A stretch of DNA of 33,004 bases, taken from assembly GCA_001804285.1 (NCBI GenBank), contig MHFR01000031.1, forward strand, positions 1-33,004, written 5' to 3'. The notes beneath the pieces are model-generated. The model did not search any database and had not been told where the DNA came from. It saw nothing but the letters and a program-made list of their open reading frames with translations. A program made the position numbers and the translations under genes. Shown piece after piece: positions 21,684-29,741 of this stretch. Within the stretch, counting starts at the first letter, position 1. The number at the start of each line of letters is the position of its first letter. The stretch comes from Candidatus Danuiimicrobium aquiferis (GTDB lineage Bacteria > Omnitrophota > Omnitrophia > Omnitrophales > Danuiimicrobiaceae).

Positions 21684-22772
21684 ATGTTTCTCTATTTTTT
21701 ATATCCGCTAAAAGATGTGTTTTCTATTTTTAATGTTTTTCGCTACATTACATTTCGTGCGATCGGTGCGAGTGTGACGGCGTTTCTGCTCAGCCTCATT
21801 CTTTTCCCGATATTAATTAATGAACTCCGGAAGTTGAGCGTTGTAAACTCAACCAATCGTCCACATACGGAAAAAATCGAAGGCTTTTATGCCAATAAAA
21901 AAACAACGCCGACGATGGGTGGTGTTCTAATTCTCGGAAGTATAGTGTTTTCGAATGTTCTATGGGGAAATTTACAAAATCCCTATATGCTGCTTGCGTT
22001 GCTTGTTGTGACATGGTATGGAGCGGTGGGGTTTGTTGACGATTTAATCAAGCTGAGAAGCAAAAGTAGCAAAGGAATTTCCGGACGCGTCAAATTGGCC
22101 GGGCAATTAATCCTTGGTTTTGCGATTGGAACGTATCTGTACTACGATCCGAATTTTTCATCTTTGCTTTATGTTCCTTTCCTAAAAAAACTGCAAATAC
22201 CGCTTGGGCTTTTGTTTATTCCATTTGCGGTCATCGTTTTAGCCGGTTCTTCAAATGCGTTGAATTTAACCGATGGGATGGACGGCCTTGCGATTGGCTG
22301 CACCGCATTTTCCGCGGGAGCGCTTACCATTTTTGCCTATTTGGCCGGCCGGTTTGATTTTGCCGAATATTTGGGGATTCCGTATTCGTCGCTTGGCGGC
22401 GAGCTAACGGTTTTTTCCGCATCGCTTGTGGGAGCTGCGGTGGGATTCCTTTGGTATAATTCGTATCCGGCAACCATTATGATGGGAGATACCGGGTCAT
22501 TATCTCTCGGTGGAGCGCTTGGAATTGTTGCCATTCTCATTAAACAGGAGCTTGTGCTTTTAATTGTCGGCGGAATATTTGTATGGGAAGCTGTCAGTGT
22601 GATGATTCAAGTGGCTTCGTTTAAATTTTTTAAAAAGCGGGTGTTTTTGATGTCTCCTTTTCATCATCATCTTCAATTGAAGGGGTGGCCGGAAACAAAA
22701 GTCACGATTCGGCTCTGGATTATTGCCTTTATTTTGGCGCTCATTGGGCTTGGAACGATTAAGCTGAGGTAA
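21684..22772 (+). CDS. mraY: Phospho-N-acetylmuramoyl-pentapeptide transferase
   Basis: About 362 residues, ten predicted membrane helices. It transfers phospho-MurNAc-pentapeptide to undecaprenyl phosphate at the inner membrane, forming lipid I. The start ATG at 21684 gives MFLYFLYPLKDVFSIFNVFRYITFR, matching the family start; an earlier TTG at 21669 would overlap murF. Catalytic and binding motifs are visible: KKTTPTMGG, the DD pair in GFVDDLIKLR, NALNLTDGMDGLAIG, MGDTGSLSLGG and MSPFHHHLQLKGWPE. A slightly longer loop (NRPHTEKIEGFYANK) precedes TPTMGG. It sits 11 bases after murF. Confidence 0.97.
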   Translation: MFLYFLYPLKDVFSIFNVFRYITFRAIGASVTAFLLSLILFPILINELRKLSVVNSTNRPHTEKIEGFYANKKTTPTMGGVLILGSIVFSNVLWGNLQNPYMLLALLVVTWYGAVGFVDDLIKLRSKSSKGISGRVKLAGQLILGFAIGTYLYYDPNFSSLLYVPFLKKLQIPLGLLFIPFAVIVLAGSSNALNLTDGMDGLAIGCTAFSAGALTIFAYLAGRFDFAEYLGIPYSSLGGELTVFSASLVGAAVGFLWYNSYPATIMMGDTGSLSLGGALGIVAILIKQELVLLIVGGIFVWEAVSVMIQVASFKFFKKRVFLMSPFHHHLQLKGWPETKVTIRLWIIAFILALIGLGTIKLR

Positions 22773-22776
22773 TTTG

Positions 22777-24069
22777 GTGATCAATATTGAAAGAAAGAAA
22801 ATAACGGTTTTGGGTGCGGGAGAATCGGGCCTTCAAAGTGCGATTTTTTTAAAAAAGAAAAACGCAAATGTTTTTTTAAGCGAGCTTAAAAAGAAAGACG
22901 GATTTGAAGAGACAATCAAATGTTTAACGGAATATCAAATTCCGTTCGAGTTCGGAAGCCATGATTGGGAGAGAATTTCAACATCGGAATTCGTCGTGAT
23001 TTCTCCCGGGATTCCGCCTCCGGCGCCCATTTGTATGAAGTTAGTAGAAGCCGGGATTCCGATTTGGAGTGAAATTGAACTTGCGTATCGTTTTTGCCGA
23101 GGCAAAATGATTGCGGTGACCGGAACGAGCGGGAAAACGACGGTGACGACTCTCATTACCCGCGTGTTGAACGCCGGTGGTTTTTCTGCTGTGAGTTGTG
23201 GGAATATCGGGAACTCATTTATTCGCGAAGTTGGACAGATGACGCCCGACACGGTTGCCGTTATTGAAATCAGCTCGTTTCAGCTCACGTATGTTCACCA
23301 ATTTTGTCCGTATGTGGCAATCATACTTAATGTCAGCGCAAATCATTATGACTGGCACGAAAATTATGAGTCCTATTTAAACGCAAAATGGCGAATGTTT
23401 GAAAAACAAACGGCTGATGATTATGCCCTGATCAATGTTGAAAATGAAGATTGTGTCCGAAAAGCCCTCTCACTCAAATCGCAGGTTTTGTATTTTGAAG
23501 GAGACCTTGGGCAGAATCCGAATTTTGCGGTTGTCGAACAAGTCGCCCGACTCTTTCATGTCGATCCAAAGATTGTTCAAGGTGTCTTGAAAAATTTCTC
23601 TGGATTGGAACACCGGATGGAGGAAGTAGGCAGTTTTTTCGGGGTTCGATATATTAACGATTCAAAATCGACGACGATTGCTTCATTAAAATGGGCATTG
23701 TTAAGATCCGGGAGCGAAATCGTTTTAATAGCAGGCGGGCGGTTTAAAGGCGGAGATTTTAAAGAGTTACGCAAATTAGTGCGGGATCGAGTAAAATTTG
23801 TCGTTGCGATCGGCGAAGCGAAAAATTTAATTCATGAAGCATATGCCGATTTGGTCCCTGTTTTTATGACAGGATCATTTGAAGATGCGCTTCGCGTTGC
23901 GCGCGGAGCAGCCAAAAACGGACAAACGGTTTTGTTTTCTCCGGCATGCGCCAGTTTTGATATGTTCAAAAATTACAAGGATCGCGGGGAGCAATTTAAA
24001 CGGATTGTAAAAAGCTGGCAGCCCCTGACTACCGATAAAAAATTAATGGAAGTCAGGGACAGTCCTTGA
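22777..24069 (+). CDS. murD: UDP-N-acetylmuramoylalanine--D-glutamate ligase
   Basis: About 430 residues. The GTG at 22777 is preferred because GAGG (22766-22769) lies seven bases upstream; a TTG is one codon earlier. It adds D-glutamate to UDP-MurNAc-L-Ala in the cytoplasm. Motifs: ITVLGAGESGLQSA at the N-terminus, P-loop AVTGTSGKTTVTTL, EISSFQL, NVSANHYDWHENYESY, NDSKSTTIASLKWAL and SPACASFDMFKNYKDRGEQFKRIV. The family normally ends near that last motif. Here about 14 extra residues (QPLTTDKKLMEVRDSP) are encoded by a short repeat that recurs 92 bases downstream. Confidence 0.96.
   Translation: MINIERKKITVLGAGESGLQSAIFLKKKNANVFLSELKKKDGFEETIKCLTEYQIPFEFGSHDWERISTSEFVVISPGIPPPAPICMKLVEAGIPIWSEIELAYRFCRGKMIAVTGTSGKTTVTTLITRVLNAGGFSAVSCGNIGNSFIREVGQMTPDTVAVIEISSFQLTYVHQFCPYVAIILNVSANHYDWHENYESYLNAKWRMFEKQTADDYALINVENEDCVRKALSLKSQVLYFEGDLGQNPNFAVVEQVARLFHVDPKIVQGVLKNFSGLEHRMEEVGSFFGVRYINDSKSTTIASLKWALLRSGSEIVLIAGGRFKGGDFKELRKLVRDRVKFVVAIGEAKNLIHEAYADLVPVFMTGSFEDALRVARGAAKNGQTVLFSPACASFDMFKNYKDRGEQFKRIVKSWQPLTTDKKLMEVRDSP
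24023..24053 (+). repeat. Short direct repeat, copy 1, inside the 3' end of murD
   Basis: These 31 bases recur at 24115-24145 with two mismatches (shared core GATAAAAAATTAATGGAAGT). Copy 1 also carries an inverted pair: CCCTGACT at 24023-24030 against AGTCAGGG at 24051-24058. It is translated as the last residues of MurD. Confidence 0.85.
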
Positions 24070-24114
24070 GCTTCCGATTGAAAATATTTAAGGTAGCGCA
24101 AGGGCAGCCCACCA

Positions 24115-24145
24115 CCCTGACCACTGATAAAAAATTAATGGAAGT
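24115..24145 (+). repeat. Short direct repeat, copy 2, in the murD-ftsW gap
   Basis: This is the second copy of the 31-base unit, located in the 120-base gap between murD and ftsW. It is non-coding here. The pair suggests a small palindromic element that was inserted and duplicated. Confidence 0.85.
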
Positions 24146-24189
24146 TCCAGGAAACCCTTCCCGCGCGATTGATGTAAAGTGATATTAGT

Positions 24190-25293
24190 ATGACAAAAGA
24201 ATCACAGGTTTTAGTTCTGATTACCTATGTTTTAGTGGCGATTGGTATCGTCATGATTTATAGCGCAAGTGCCGTTTATTCCGACCAAATCTATAAACAT
24301 TCCTCATATTTTTTAATTCGCCAAATTATTTTTGTTGCGATAGGGTCTTTCGTGTTTTTTCTGAGTTCTTCGCTGGATCCCGATTTCCTTCGGAAACAGT
24401 CACTCGTGATTATCGGGATTTCGATCGTTATGTTGGTGGCCATTTTCATGCCGTTTCTCGGGCATACCGCTGGTGGCGCCAGGAGGTGGATTCAGCTTCC
24501 CTTTTTTACGTTTCAACCAGCCGAGTTTACTAAACTTTCTATGTGTGTATATCTCGCGGATTACTTATCGAGAAAATCGAAAGCGATTTCTACCGGCAGC
24601 TTAGTTGTGTTTATTCCGCCGATAGCCATTCTTTTTGTGCTGCTTGGGCTTATGATTGTGCAGCCGGATTTAGGGTCATGTATTTTCTTGCTCCTCCTTT
24701 GCGGGACACTCTTTTTCCTGTCCGGGATTAGATTCCGATATATTATGATTGCCGGAGTTTTGGTAGCGATCGTGCTTGTTTTTCTGATTTTAGAAGCACC
24801 TTACCGAATGCGTCGAATCACGGCATATCTTGATCCATGGAAAGATCCGCAGGGCAGCGGTTTCCAAATCATTCAATCATTTATAGCGTTTGGCTTAGGA
24901 GGAATCAGGGGCGCCGGGCTCGGTGAAAGTACCCAGAAATTATTTTACTTGCCGCAGGCACATACGGATTTTATTTTTTCAATTATCGGGGAAGAACTGG
25001 GGTTGATTGGCACCGTGGTGATTGTTATTTTGTATTTTGCGTTTTTTGTTGTTGGAATCAGGATTGCGCAGCGTTCGAGAAGTCCGTTTCACCGGTTGCT
25101 TGCTTATGCCCTGACACTTCTGATTACTTTACAGGCGATTATTAATTTATTGGTGGTGCTCGGATTGATTCCGACCAAAGGACTTCCGCTACCTTTTATC
25201 AGTTATGGTGGTACGGCACTCATTTTTCATATGATGGCCGTCGGCGTGCTGGTTGCGATCGACCGAAGTTCTATTCTTTTTTCTGGAAGATAA
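24190..25293 (+). CDS. ftsW: SEDS-family septal peptidoglycan glycosyltransferase
   Basis: A 367-residue polytopic membrane protein. SEDS proteins polymerise lipid II into glycan strands, FtsW with a class B penicillin-binding protein at the septum. Motifs: YSASAVYS in the first helix, GGARRWIQL, FQPAEFTKL, QPDLGS, the conserved AHTDFIFSIIGEELGLIG loop and GLPLPFISYGGTALI. It could formally be RodA, but its position between murD and murG supports FtsW. No ftsI partner is encoded in the cluster. The gap to murD is unusually long for this cluster because of the short repeats. Confidence 0.94.
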   Translation: MTKESQVLVLITYVLVAIGIVMIYSASAVYSDQIYKHSSYFLIRQIIFVAIGSFVFFLSSSLDPDFLRKQSLVIIGISIVMLVAIFMPFLGHTAGGARRWIQLPFFTFQPAEFTKLSMCVYLADYLSRKSKAISTGSLVVFIPPIAILFVLLGLMIVQPDLGSCIFLLLLCGTLFFLSGIRFRYIMIAGVLVAIVLVFLILEAPYRMRRITAYLDPWKDPQGSGFQIIQSFIAFGLGGIRGAGLGESTQKLFYLPQAHTDFIFSIIGEELGLIGTVVIVILYFAFFVVGIRIAQRSRSPFHRLLAYALTLLITLQAIINLLVVLGLIPTKGLPLPFISYGGTALIFHMMAVGVLVAIDRSSILFSGR

Positions 25294-25357
25294 TCGTTTT
25301 TCAGGTAAAATACCGTATCTTATCGTTTCTGATAGAAAAGGAAGTGCTTTAATCCGA

Positions 25358-26476
25358 ATGAGCGGACAACTTAGGGTTTTGATATGTTCAGGCGCTACCG
25401 GTGGCCATTTTTATCCTGCGTTTTGCGTGGCTCAAGCGTTTAAAACTATTCACGCCGAAACTGAAGTTCATATTCTTCTCAATAAAATTCCGGAATTTAT
25501 TTCAAAGCTCATGCAAGGTGAATCTATGACTGTTCACGCCGTTCGGCTCTCTGCGCCCCGGAATTTAATATCTTGGAAGGGAATTATCTGTTTGTTGGAA
25601 TGGTTGCAAGGTTTTATTAGAAGCATTGTTTTAATGGTACGGGTAAAGCCGAAACTGATCATCGGATTTGGCAGCTTTGGGTCGGTTATAACGGCATTAT
25701 TAGGTGTTTTTAGCGGAATTCCGGTTCTGATTCATGAGCAGAATGCCGTAGCGGGGAGAGCGAATCAATTTCTAGGAATTTGGGCCGATCGTATTGCCGT
25801 GAGTTTTCCTGAAACAGACGCTGTTTGGCCGAAAAATAAAGTTTTTTGGAGCGGATTTCCGGTCCGGAAGTCTTTTATCCAGGCCCGCGAGCGATATGAA
25901 AAAGCAAGTAAGGCCGATCAATCCTTTACGATTCTTGTTTTTGGGGGTTCACAAGGCGCGAAGCGGATTAACCGGGAATTTTTGGGTGCGATGGGCTTGT
26001 TTTCTTTTGCAGAAAAATCGGAAGTTGCCGTTATACATATTACAGGGAATGATGACGTTCAGGCGTTTCGTAAAGCGTATGAGCATTTAGGGATCTGTGC
26101 AGAAGTCAGTCAATATTCAGAGGAAATTGCTGAATTGTTTTCGAGAGCCGATTTAGTGGTTGCTCGCTCTGGCGCAGGTACGGTTTTTGAGCTCGTGACA
26201 TTCGCGAAAAAATCCATATTGATTCCATATCCTCATGCCCAGGGTCATCAGAAAAACAATGCCGAATGGATGGTGCGTTTCGGTTCGGCTATGATGATTG
26301 AAGAAAGCGATCTCACTCCCGAACGGTTGAAAGATGCAATTTTAGATTTTAAAAATAATCATTTTAATCAACAAAAAATAAATAACAACACAAGCCGGCT
26401 ACGGAATGACGAGGCGGCTGAAACCATTGTTCAGGCAGGGTGGGATTTGATATGTCAAAAGAAACCAATGAATTGA
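25358..26476 (+). CDS. murG: Undecaprenyldiphospho-muramoylpentapeptide beta-N-acetylglucosaminyltransferase
   Basis: About 372 residues from the ATG at 25358; the frame extends back into ftsW to 25253, but the family start fits MSGQLRVLICSGATGGHFYPAF. AAAAGGAAG lies about 13 bases upstream. MurG adds GlcNAc to lipid I on the inner face of the membrane, giving lipid II. It has the GT-B fold with the N-terminal glycine-rich SGATGGH (commonly GGTGGH), HEQNAVAGRANQFL, GGSQGAKRINREF, and the donor site ADLVVARSGAGTVFELVTF...IPYPHAQGHQKNNAEWM. It overlaps murC by 25 bases. Confidence 0.96.
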   Translation: MSGQLRVLICSGATGGHFYPAFCVAQAFKTIHAETEVHILLNKIPEFISKLMQGESMTVHAVRLSAPRNLISWKGIICLLEWLQGFIRSIVLMVRVKPKLIIGFGSFGSVITALLGVFSGIPVLIHEQNAVAGRANQFLGIWADRIAVSFPETDAVWPKNKVFWSGFPVRKSFIQARERYEKASKADQSFTILVFGGSQGAKRINREFLGAMGLFSFAEKSEVAVIHITGNDDVQAFRKAYEHLGICAEVSQYSEEIAELFSRADLVVARSGAGTVFELVTFAKKSILIPYPHAQGHQKNNAEWMVRFGSAMMIEESDLTPERLKDAILDFKNNHFNQQKINNNTSRLRNDEAAETIVQAGWDLICQKKPMN

Positions 26477-27864
26477 ATGAATTAATCGCAGCGGGTAAAC
26501 ATGTGTTCTTAGTCGGGATTGGCGGAATCGGGATGAGTGCTCTTGCTCAGGTGTTACAGGGAAGAGGCTTGATTGTTTCTGGAGCGGACAAAAAAGAAAA
26601 CCGGATCCTCAATCGTTTGCGTGCGTCAGGCATTGATATCAAAATCGGCCATTCCGAAGACAACGTGAATCAGGTTGATTTTATGATCTACTCCTCTGCG
26701 ATTACTCCGTTTATTCCGGAAATGAAACGAGCGAATGCGCTCGGAATTCCCATCTATCATCGCGCTGAAGTTCTTGCGCATCTGATGAATCACGCCATTT
26801 CTTTTGCCATTACCGGAACTCACGGAAAAACCACCAGTTCTGCGCTGGCAAGTTTCCTGATGCGGAAGGCGGGTTTTAATCCTTCGTGTTTGGTCGGCGG
26901 AGATATTTTAAATTACGGGACGAATGTTCTTGTGGGAGATACACATTTTTTTGTTTCTGAAGTAGATGAGAGCGACCGGAGTCAGCTCAATTACAAGCCC
27001 GATTATGCATTAATTACGAACCTGGAAGCCGAACATTTGGATGTGTACAAAGATCTTGATGATCTGAAAAAGTCATTTGTCGAATTTGTGAGTCAGGTAA
27101 AGGATACCGGAAAGATTGTCTATTGTGAGGACGATCCGTTGCTTCGGGAAATTATTTCTCATGTTCATTCGGATACCAAATGTTTCAGTTACGGACTTAC
27201 GCGAAAAGCCCATTTTTATGCAGAAGATGTTGTGTTGGATGGGTTCAATACACATTACCGATTGTTTGAAAAAGGAAAAGCAATTGACCGGGTTACGCTC
27301 AATATCCCGGGGTTTCATAATATTTCAAATTCGCTCGGCGTGGTCGCTCTTTTGCGTGCGTTTGGTTTGGAATATGAAAAGTTTTTAAAGTATTTGCCAG
27401 AATTTTCAGGCGCGCGCCGCCGTCTTGAAGTGAAATTAAAACGTGATGATTTCATGATTGTTGATGATTATGCGCATCATCCGACGGAAGTGAAAGCCGG
27501 TTTAAGGGCGCTTCGGGCAATGGGAATGAAAATTTGTGTGATATTCCAGCCGCACCGGTTTTCGAGGACCGCATTTTTGGCAGAAGAATTCGGGCATGCT
27601 TTTGATGCCGCAGATCGAGTCATTTTAACCGATATCTATGGAGCCGGGGAGGAAAATCCTAACCAAGTGATGTCCGATGTGATTTATCAGCATGTGAAAG
27701 GCGTCAAACATCCGAACGTAAATCTGGTTCCCCGAAATGAGATTATTGATTTTTTAATGGCGAATAAAATCGATCACGGGATCGTGGTTTTTATGGGGGC
27801 AGGAGATATCGGAGAAGTTGCCGAGGAGTTTGCCGGTCTATGCCAAAATGCCTATACAGTTTAA
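26452..27864 (+). CDS. murC: UDP-N-acetylmuramate--L-alanine ligase
   Basis: About 470 residues from the ATG at 26452, behind AGGGTGG; a GTG four codons earlier is possible. It adds L-alanine to UDP-MurNAc, the first stem-peptide step. Motifs: VFLVGIGGIGMSALAQVL, P-loop AITGTHGKTTSSALA, SEVDESDRSQL, ITNLEAEHLDVY, VDDYAHHPTEVKAGL, FQPHRFSRT and DIYGAGEENP. Length is normal. It overlaps the end of murG, so translation is coupled. Usually murB follows; here a 126-base gap with a palindrome precedes ddl. Confidence 0.97.
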   Translation: MSKETNELNELIAAGKHVFLVGIGGIGMSALAQVLQGRGLIVSGADKKENRILNRLRASGIDIKIGHSEDNVNQVDFMIYSSAITPFIPEMKRANALGIPIYHRAEVLAHLMNHAISFAITGTHGKTTSSALASFLMRKAGFNPSCLVGGDILNYGTNVLVGDTHFFVSEVDESDRSQLNYKPDYALITNLEAEHLDVYKDLDDLKKSFVEFVSQVKDTGKIVYCEDDPLLREIISHVHSDTKCFSYGLTRKAHFYAEDVVLDGFNTHYRLFEKGKAIDRVTLNIPGFHNISNSLGVVALLRAFGLEYEKFLKYLPEFSGARRRLEVKLKRDDFMIVDDYAHHPTEVKAGLRALRAMGMKICVIFQPHRFSRTAFLAEEFGHAFDAADRVILTDIYGAGEENPNQVMSDVIYQHVKGVKHPNVNLVPRNEIIDFLMANKIDHGIVVFMGAGDIGEVAEEFAGLCQNAYTV

Positions 27865-27887
27865 ATCTTTGTTTGGTGGGAATATCT

Positions 27888-27924
27888 AACCCTCTCCCCC
27901 TCTGGGAGAGGGCAGGGGTGAGGG
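27888..27924. repeat. REP-like palindrome between murC and ddl
   Basis: The core pairs CCCTCTCCC with GGGAGAGGG around CCTCT, followed by CAGGGGTGAGGG. This CCCTCTCCC...GGGAGAGGGCAGGGGTGAGGG form is a widely scattered intergenic palindrome in bacteria. It can form a strong hairpin that may protect or pause the transcript; no T-run follows, so it is not a standard terminator. Confidence 0.75.
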
Positions 27925-27990
27925 AGATTTGTTAATCACTTTAAGACGTTAAATTAAACCGGGTTAGAAGGGGGCAGGTTTGAGAATAGA

Positions 27991-28917
27991 ATGGTGAATA
28001 AGCAATTTGGGAAAATAGCCGTCATTTTGGGCGGAACTTCCAGGGAGCGGGAGATTTCGCTCCGGTCGGGAGAAGCGATTTATCAGGCGCTACGGCGGAT
28101 AGGGTTGGATGCGTATAAGCTGGATGCCGCGAATGGGGTTCTTTCCGAAATACGTAAGCGGAAAATGGATATTGCATTTTTAGCGTTACATGGCAAGGGC
28201 GGGGAAGATGGTACCATTCAGAAAATTCTCGGCCGTTACCGGATCCCCTATATCGGGTCAGATCCAAAAGCGAGCGAAGTCTGTTTCAATAAAGTGAAAG
28301 CAAAACGGCGTTTTATCCGGTTTGGAATTCCGACGCCCCGCTATTCCGTTCTGACACGTAAAAACTGGAAAAAAATCATTGAAGGCTGGGTTCCGCCGTA
28401 TGTCATTAAACCGGTTGATGAGGGGTCGAGTATCGGCGTTTCCTTTGTGTATGACATACGAGAAAGGGCTCGGGTCATTCGCAGTACGCTTCAAAAATAT
28501 CCAGTGTTATTAGTGGAGCAGATGATTGAAGGCCGCGAGTTTACGGTTGGAATTCTCGGCCAAAGAAGTTTATCGGTGATCGAACTTCAGCCGAAACGGA
28601 AATTTTATGATTTCAAAGCGAAATACACAAAAGGGTTGACTGACTATTTGATTCCTGCGCCGATTGATAAGCGGCTCGAGAAAAAACTGAAAGTTCTGGC
28701 ATTGCGAGCGCATCACGCATTGGGCTTAAGACACTTATCCCGCGTTGATTTCAGACTGGATTTCGAAAACCAGCCGTATGTACTCGAGGTGAATTCGATT
28801 CCCGGATTTACAGAAACAAGCTTGCTTCCGAAAGCGGCGAGGGCGATTGGGATTGATTTCGCACATCTTTGTCTGAGCCTTTTGAATATGGCAAACAAAC
28901 GCTCATCCAAAAAATAA
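27991..28917 (+). CDS. ddl: D-alanine--D-alanine ligase
   Basis: A 308-residue ATP-grasp enzyme. It joins two D-alanines in the cytoplasm to make the substrate of MurF. Motifs: VILGGTSREREISLRSG (the GGxSxExxxS start), FLALHGKGGEDG, PPYVIKPVDEGSSIGVS, VEQMIEGREFTVGIL, KYTKGLTDYLIPAP (omega loop) and the C-terminal SRVDFRLD...VLEVNSIPGFTETSLLPKAA with Mg2+ ligands. The Tyr in the omega-loop region fits dipeptide rather than D-lactate ligases. The start ATG has only a weak ribosome site. It is followed by ftsQ after ten bases. Confidence 0.96.
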   Translation: MVNKQFGKIAVILGGTSREREISLRSGEAIYQALRRIGLDAYKLDAANGVLSEIRKRKMDIAFLALHGKGGEDGTIQKILGRYRIPYIGSDPKASEVCFNKVKAKRRFIRFGIPTPRYSVLTRKNWKKIIEGWVPPYVIKPVDEGSSIGVSFVYDIRERARVIRSTLQKYPVLLVEQMIEGREFTVGILGQRSLSVIELQPKRKFYDFKAKYTKGLTDYLIPAPIDKRLEKKLKVLALRAHHALGLRHLSRVDFRLDFENQPYVLEVNSIPGFTETSLLPKAARAIGIDFAHLCLSLLNMANKRSSKK

Positions 28918-28927
28918 TAAGGCGATT

Positions 28928-29731
28928 ATGGCAAGACGTAAATTTAAAAAATGGAACTTAAAACCGATCTTAGATCCGTTTTCTTTTTTATTTTATTGGC
29001 TTAAAAAAGGATTTCCGTTGATTGTGTTAGTAGGACTTCTTTTTCTTGCATTTATTTGGATGAAGAATTTTGTTTATGCGGATTCATATTTTCAAGTAAA
29101 TCATGTCACTGTTTTCCCCTCAGGAGTCCTGTCTGATTCGGAATACCGGTACTTGGGAAAAGTGACCCGCGGCCGGAGTGTGTTCCAGGTCGATCTGAAT
29201 GCGATCTCAAAAGATTTGATGCGGAATCCGATTGTCAAAAGCGCTGAAGTGGCGAGGATATTACCGAATGAAATAAAGGTTTATTTGGTGAGCAGGGAAC
29301 CGTTTGTCCAGATCCGATGCGCAAATGGCGGTGATTATTATGTTGTGAGTAAAGACCAATTGGTTGTTTCTATCGAAAAAACAGCAAGGCCCGATTTATC
29401 ATTGATTGAGGACTATGCGGCCAAAACAAAAAAGTATTCACTTGGGTTGCGCTACCAAACAAAGTATTTTGAACAAATGATCGAGATGGTAAGCTGGCTG
29501 AAGTCCGATCCTGTCTGGGCAAAAGAAATTGTGACGAAGGTCATGGTGGATGAAATCGGAAATTTTATAGTTGTTTTAAACGATGGGCTTGAATTAAAAT
29601 TGGGTAAAGACCTCTTAAAGAGTGAGCAGAAGAAGTCTGCATTAAAGACTATTTTGCAGTCCGGGGATCGTCCGGAAATGCTTTATTTCGATTTAAGGTA
29701 TCAGGATATTATTGCGAAAAAGAAATCGTGA
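28928..29731 (+). CDS. ftsQ: Cell division protein FtsQ/DivIB
   Basis: A 267-residue bitopic membrane protein. It has a basic cytoplasmic N-terminus (MARRKFKKW), one membrane helix at about 31-49 (PLIVLVGLLFLAFIWMKNF) and a POTRA domain at about 55-125 (FQVNHVTVFPSG ... NPIVKSAEVARILPNEIKVYLVSREPFVQI). The FtsQ beta domain follows to about 250. FtsQ links early and late divisome proteins in the periplasm. The low sequence conservation is normal for the family. Its identity rests on the POTRA pattern and its place between ddl and ftsA. Confidence 0.92.
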   Translation: MARRKFKKWNLKPILDPFSFLFYWLKKGFPLIVLVGLLFLAFIWMKNFVYADSYFQVNHVTVFPSGVLSDSEYRYLGKVTRGRSVFQVDLNAISKDLMRNPIVKSAEVARILPNEIKVYLVSREPFVQIRCANGGDYYVVSKDQLVVSIEKTARPDLSLIEDYAAKTKKYSLGLRYQTKYFEQMIEMVSWLKSDPVWAKEIVTKVMVDEIGNFIVVLNDGLELKLGKDLLKSEQKKSALKTILQSGDRPEMLYFDLRYQDIIAKKKS

Positions 29732-29741
29732 GTGAAATACT

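Noticed and set aside
24190-25293. Calling this SEDS gene rodA
   Set aside because: The motifs do not separate the two families by eye, but the murD-SEDS-murG position is the classic ftsW slot.
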